A stretch of 9,819 nt of DNA from UBA5603 sp964501315 (GTDB lineage Bacteria; Bacillota_I; Bacilli_A; Izemoplasmatales; Hujiaoplasmataceae), in NCBI GenBank assembly GCA_964501315.1, contig CAZCSO010000037.1, forward strand, positions 1 through 9,819, written 5' to 3'. Under the pieces are notes generated by a model, which worked only from the letters and a program-made list of their open reading frames with translations, did no database searches and was not told where the DNA came from. The position numbers and the translations under genes were made by a program. The first letter of the stretch is position 1, and each line of letters opens with the position of its first letter. This document shows positions 6,421 through 9,819 of the stretch, in pieces.

Positions 6421-6446
6421 TTAAAAAAGCCAGCATTTGCTGGCTT
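6421..6446 (-). terminator. Rho-independent terminator of the lipoprotein-VTC-DUF4956 unit
   Basis: AAGCCAGC (6439-6446 on the minus strand) pairs with GCTGGCTT (6427-6434) across a 4-nt loop and is followed by a run of six T, two of them at the base of the stem. It starts 4 bp after the DUF4956 stop codon. Confidence 0.9.
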
Positions 6447-6450
6447 AAAA

Positions 6451-7131
6451 TCACGAAGTACATTCATCAAAATAGCTGGTCATAACGACATCGAGATTCC
6501 CGTTCTTAGCGCGAATATCGTCGATAAATTTCTTCTGATTAAACTCTGGCTTCACATTAACTAAATACGTTAATTCGAACATCGTCCCAAAATCCGACGT
6601 CTTAACCTTGACCAGACGATAATGGCTCACATGTTTTTTGAACACCTGAACAAAGGTTTGTTCATAGCTCATGTTTTCCGGAACCATGATTTTGAGCTTT
6701 AATTTTGTTGGTCCATCGGTATCCAATTTTAACAAATGGAGAATGACTAAGACAATCGCCACGATGGCAAAGAAGATTATTCCATAGCCAATCGCACCAG
6801 TTCCCATCGCTAACCCTAATGCGACGGTGATAAAGATAAAACTGATGTCGCGTGGGTTATCGATGGTATTTCTAAATTTAACTAACGTAAAGATTCCCGC
6901 TAGGCTGAATGCTCTGGCAATGTTATTGGCAACGAGCATAATGATGATCGTAATGACCACCGGTAAAATCAAGAGTGTCACTGCGAACGATTTTTCGTAG
7001 CCACGTTCGCGGTAACAAAATCCATAAAGCGTCATCATCGCTAATCCGAAAACTAATGAGACAATTAAGATTAAGCCGACGGTTAAAGCACTTGGGTTAT
7101 CGAGTGAAACATTCATAATTGATAAGAACAT
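6451..7131 (-). CDS. DUF4956 domain-containing membrane protein
   Basis: A 226-residue protein with hydrophobic segments at about 15-38, 49-70, 96-110 and 112-134, and a soluble C-terminal domain (140-226) of alternating strands and helices. The signature ARAFSLAGIFTLVKFRNTI (72-90) followed by NPRDISFIFITVALGLAMG (92-110) identifies DUF4956. The function is unknown, but the family is commonly encoded beside VTC-domain polymerases, as here. A plausible role is a membrane partner or channel for the polymer; this is inference from context. The first ATG (7129-7131) lies inside the end of the VTC gene (19-bp overlap), with AAGGAA about 10-12 nt upstream. A second ATG at residue 6 would give a 4-bp ATGA overlap but has no ribosome site. 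I chose the first; five residues are uncertain. Confidence 0.88.
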   Translation of the reverse strand: MFLSIMNVSLDNPSALTVGLILIVSLVFGLAMMTLYGFCYRERGYEKSFAVTLLILPVVITIIIMLVANNIARAFSLAGIFTLVKFRNTIDNPRDISFIFITVALGLAMGTGAIGYGIIFFAIVAIVLVILHLLKLDTDGPTKLKLKIMVPENMSYEQTFVQVFKKHVSHYRLVKVKTSDFGTMFELTYLVNVKPEFNQKKFIDDIRAKNGNLDVVMTSYFDECTS

Positions 7132-7850
7132 TCGGTTACTACTTCCTTTCTTGAAGCAAGATAGACATTATTTATTTTTGAAAAACGAACCGTATATAAA
7201 CCTAAACCGGATAGAATATTGACCAACCAAAGCGGGAAATTTTGTTTGGATTTGATTTCAAATACCCACTGATCGGCATCCAATAAAACATCGCATTCTG
7301 ACTGACACGAAAAGGTATCGCTGTTATGGTATTGAATTCGATGGTCCAACGTCATTCTGAGGCCTTGATCATACTTGTCATTAAAGGCAATTCGATCGTA
7401 TTTCAAAAACACTTTAGGTTTGACGGCATAGCACGATTGATAGAAGGCAATCTCATTCAAAATTTGATTGGATAAAAACGAATCCGTTGGAGGCAAAATG
7501 CCTTCGTTTAAAAATGACTTTGCCTCTTTTAAAGTTAGTTCAATGCGACGTTTGAAGACTTGTCCACAGTACTTACTTTTCATTTCTAAGTAGACTTTTT
7601 CATCGTCGCTCGACCAAGGTGAATAGGAACGAATACGTAATTTGTTTTTAAAAGGGGGATGACTTAATGAGTATTTTACGATGGCATCATCGTCGGTATC
7701 ACAATAGACGTTATAGACGGTGTATTCTCCTTGGTTTTGTGAATGCTTATCCCAGACAATGTGTTGTTTTAGTTGCTTCATCAAACGTTCTTTTGTCTCT
7801 GTAGATAGAACATATTTCTCTTCATAACGGACAAATGATTGATCACCCAT
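7113..7850 (-). CDS. VTC-domain protein, polyphosphate polymerase-like
   Basis: A 245-residue soluble protein with a VTC domain, a member of the triphosphate tunnel metalloenzyme fold. Basic and acidic residues that line the tunnel are visible in order: RYEEKYVL (8-15), YNVYCDT (46-52), KLRIRSY (70-76), YLEMKSK (87-93), KRRI (100-103), KYDR (150-153), RMTLDHR (165-171) and FEIKSKQNFP (197-206). Yeast VTC4 uses this domain to make polyphosphate from ATP at a membrane. This protein has neither the SPX domain nor the membrane segments of VTC4; a membrane partner could be the DUF4956 protein next to it. The polymer made has not been read from sequence. The open frame runs 31 codons further to 7943, but that extension lies within the upstream gene. 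The ATG at 7848-7850 follows that gene's TAA by 1 nt, with GGGAGGA 10 nt upstream, and opens directly onto the domain. Confidence 0.9.
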   Translation of the reverse strand: MGDQSFVRYEEKYVLSTETKERLMKQLKQHIVWDKHSQNQGEYTVYNVYCDTDDDAIVKYSLSHPPFKNKLRIRSYSPWSSDDEKVYLEMKSKYCGQVFKRRIELTLKEAKSFLNEGILPPTDSFLSNQILNEIAFYQSCYAVKPKVFLKYDRIAFNDKYDQGLRMTLDHRIQYHNSDTFSCQSECDVLLDADQWVFEIKSKQNFPLWLVNILSGLGLYTVRFSKINNVYLASRKEVVTECSYQL

Positions 7851-7851
7851 A

Positions 7852-9744
7852 TTAAGGTCTTCCTCCCATCGTGGAACCGACAGATGTTGCCGTGGCAGTT
7901 TGAGTAAACGTGCTCTTAAGGGTTCCTCCGGATAACGTTCCACCTACATAACAATCGTATTGAACGGATTCTTGATTCGATATAGACCCGCCAATGTAGA
8001 GTTGATAGGTATGATTTTTCCGCATTTCCGGAGTTGAAATAACGATACTTTGATACGACTTAACGGGGTCAAATGCGACTAACACATCGCCGTCATCATC
8101 CAGGAGCGTCACCAATTGATTCGATGTGGAAGTGAGATTAATCAGCACACCGCATTGACTCGACGACGAACTGATGTTTTGAGCCATACCCGATGACCCC
8201 GTCGCAATCAACGTTCCACCGGAGATGACAAATGTCGAGTCATAGTCGAGCGCTCCGTTAGCATTGTTGGTGGGCCCACAGACGATTAAGAGGCCATCGG
8301 TCATGGTAATGGATCCATTGATGTCGATGCCATCACCACTCGCATTCACGTACGTTGTTCCTCCGCAAATTAGTAGTGTAGCACTCCCTGATGCGCCCAT
8401 TCCTCCTGGATTAAAGAACGACGTTGCCGTCTCATCAACGGCATTAATGCCATCATCAGAAGATTGAATGTCAATTAGGCCACCTCGAATCTCTATATCA
8501 AGCGATTCCAGTCCTTCATAACTCTTGATAATGGAAAGAGTTCCTCCCATAATCAGAATCGATTCATCGGCGTGTACACCATCATCCGTTGCGTTAATGG
8601 TGATTATCCCCTCTTGAATCTCAATCATCTTAATCGCATTGAGTCCATCTTTCTTAGCGTTGATTTCTATTATCCCACCGAGAATGTAGAGAGATTCATC
8701 GCTTTGTAAGCCATCTTCATCCGCTGTAATCGTAATCGTTCCGCTATTGATAACAAGTTCGCCCGTCGTATGAATGGCATCATCGCCCGAATCAACCGTT
8801 AATGCCCCATCATTAATTACAAAGGATGTCTCCGAATGAATTCCATCGGCGATGGTTTGAACAATATACGTTCCTCCATCGACTTGAATGACGCCGCCAG
8901 CTTTGATGGCAACTTGTGAATAATCAACCGTCGAAACCATCGAACTCCCGCCGGTAATCTCATACTCACCGTCCGATAAAAAGATACTCCCGCTCGAATA
9001 CAAACCATTGCTGTCACCCGATAGTTGACCCAATCCTCCCATAATGAGGATACTGCTTATCGTATTATCGTCATTATTTTCACAATGGATGCCATCGTTC
9101 ATGGCTTCAATCACTAGTTCTCCTCCCACAATAGAGAGTTGATTATTGACTTCAATCCCATGATGTGATGCATGAATGAAGAGATGACCATTACCGATAA
9201 TCAAATCATCATGAGCGTTGATTCCATCACCCGATGAATTGGTCAATGTTAACTTACCCGTACCCGTAATAACTAAATCATCTTTTGATTCAATTAGGGG
9301 AATTGAGGTAATGGATGTCGATGAAAGCGACCAATCATTCACTGTATTCTCTTTAACATTAAGGGTCACTTGATTCGCATTTTCAACAACCAAAATCGAA
9401 TCGGATGTATTGCTTATGGACAACCCCTCCACAACGATGACCACATCGGCATCGTTATCAGCATCGACGATAATTATGGCATTGTTGATGGCCCCTGTTA
9501 AATAATAGATACCCGATGTTTGGATTGTCACCTCATTACCTATGATTGTCACACATTGATGATCGCTAACCCACCCTGCTTCACTCGCTGTAAGCACGTC
9601 ATCATACGTTTCATAATCATCGATTAAGCCCGAAGTGTCAACCGTTGGTACGCTGTAGGTCGTCGCCGTTGTGGGCGTTGATTGGCAACCCAAAGCCCCG
9701 AGTAAAAAAACGATGATACCGAATAAAATCATTCCTTTTTTCAT
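7852..9744 (-). CDS. Cthe_2159-like carbohydrate-binding lipoprotein with parallel beta-helix
   Basis: A 630-residue exported protein. The N-terminus is a lipoprotein signal: two lysines, a hydrophobic core (5-18) and a lipobox ending ALGC with C20 as the lipidated residue. From about 75 to 520 it is a run of short repeats of the form DDGI-xxx-strand-GG-strand. The glycine of each DG(I/L/V) lies at 174, 196, 218, 247, 301, 323 (Ala here), 345, 367, 389, 411, 432 and 472. Most steps are 22 residues, one beta-helix turn each. A terminal domain (530-605) has TYQLYIGG (579-586). This matches the Cthe_2159 family, whose Clostridium thermocellum member is a calcium-containing beta-helix that binds cellulose and polygalacturonic acid. 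Acidic DDG turns would suit calcium. Binding to a surface polysaccharide is inferred; no catalytic activity is claimed. ATG at 9742-9744 follows AAAGGA by 7 nt. First gene of the unit with the VTC protein. Confidence 0.9.
   Translation of the reverse strand: MKKGMILFGIIVFLLGALGCQSTPTTATTYSVPTVDTSGLIDDYETYDDVLTASEAGWVSDHQCVTIIGNEVTIQTSGIYYLTGAINNAIIIVDADNDADVVIVVEGLSISNTSDSILVVENANQVTLNVKENTVNDWSLSSTSITSIPLIESKDDLVITGTGKLTLTNSSGDGINAHDDLIIGNGHLFIHASHHGIEVNNQLSIVGGELVIEAMNDGIHCENNDDNTISSILIMGGLGQLSGDSNGLYSSGSIFLSDGEYEITGGSSMVSTVDYSQVAIKAGGVIQVDGGTYIVQTIADGIHSETSFVINDGALTVDSGDDAIHTTGELVINSGTITITADEDGLQSDESLYILGGIIEINAKKDGLNAIKMIEIQEGIITINATDDGVHADESILIMGGTLSIIKSYEGLESLDIEIRGGLIDIQSSDDGINAVDETATSFFNPGGMGASGSATLLICGGTTYVNASGDGIDINGSITMTDGLLIVCGPTNNANGALDYDSTFVISGGTLIATGSSGMAQNISSSSSQCGVLINLTSTSNQLVTLLDDDGDVLVAFDPVKSYQSIVISTPEMRKNHTYQLYIGGSISNQESVQYDCYVGGTLSGGTLKSTFTQTATATSVGSTMGGRP
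7861..7867 (-). promoter_or_regulatory. Ribosome binding site fixing the VTC gene start
   Basis: GGGAGGA lies inside the last codons of the upstream lipoprotein gene, 10 nt before the ATG at 7848-7850. With a stop-to-start distance of 1 nt, translation of the two genes is probably coupled. Confidence 0.6.
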
Positions 9745-9771
9745 AGTTAGTTCCTTTCTTCTTCACCTCTC

Positions 9772-9777
9772 ATTATA
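9772..9777 (-). promoter_or_regulatory. Predicted -10 box of the lipoprotein-VTC-DUF4956 unit
   Basis: A perfect TATAAT on the minus strand lies 27 nt before the lipoprotein ATG. No good -35 box is found at 16-18 nt, and there is no TG before the -10, so the promoter may need an activator or lie elsewhere. The remaining bases to 9819 are AT-rich with no gene evident. Confidence 0.45.
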
Positions 9778-9819
9778 AAAGTAAACTATGATATTTTTGT
9801 TTAGCAAAAACGAGTAATA

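Noticed and set aside
7851..7943. 31-codon extension of the VTC gene
   Set aside because: It lies wholly within the end of the lipoprotein gene, has no family resemblance, and a well-placed ATG with a ribosome site follows the lipoprotein stop.
7900..9300. Repetitive DNA suggesting a CRISPR or satellite array
   Set aside because: The repetition is in the protein (22-residue beta-helix turns) with diverged codons; there are no identical repeats with unique spacers.
1..9819. Mollicute-style code with TGA as tryptophan
   Set aside because: Several genes end on TGA at the expected protein end, and tryptophans in conserved motifs are TGG.

Overview
The window is a compact bacterial chromosome segment in which every supported gene lies on the minus strand. 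It holds ten genes: one partial and nine complete. GC content is moderate, roughly 40-45 % by eye. Shine-Dalgarno sites are purine-rich and strong, TGA is used as a stop, and tryptophan is encoded by TGG, so the code is the standard bacterial one. A candidate CcpA-type cre site, an FSH-type MutY, a UPF0316 (YebE-like) protein and a Cthe_2159-type lipoprotein together suggest Bacillota (Firmicutes) or a close relative. I cannot name a genus. Nothing marks a phage, plasmid, insertion sequence or CRISPR array.

Reading along the minus strand, from high to low coordinates, there are five transcription units. (1) 9777-6421: a promoter, a Cthe_2159-like beta-helix lipoprotein, a VTC-domain polyphosphate-polymerase-like protein, a DUF4956 membrane protein and a strong terminator. 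(2) 6408-4491: a promoter, a protein joining an N-terminal helical region to a C-terminal YkgJ-like cysteine cluster, then a gamma carbonic anhydrase-family protein coupled by an ATGA overlap; only a weak terminator candidate follows. (3) 4434-3806: a single UPF0316 membrane protein between its own extended -10 promoter and terminator. (4) 3787-403: a promoter, mutY, traX, a DUF1295 membrane protein and a GNAT acetyltransferase, all tightly coupled, then a terminator. (5) 361-1: a promoter with an overlapping cre-like site and the first 92 codons of hutH, which run off the left edge.

The most interesting unit is (1). It places a soluble triphosphate-tunnel polymerase, a multi-pass membrane protein and a secreted polysaccharide-binding-type lipoprotein in one coupled operon, which suggests synthesis, export or anchoring of a surface-associated polymer. 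The hutH promoter is the clearest regulatory signal: a one-mismatch cre lies just downstream of the predicted start site, in the position expected for carbon catabolite repression of histidine use. Intergenic regions are all short (the longest is about 150 bp) and hold promoters and terminators only.
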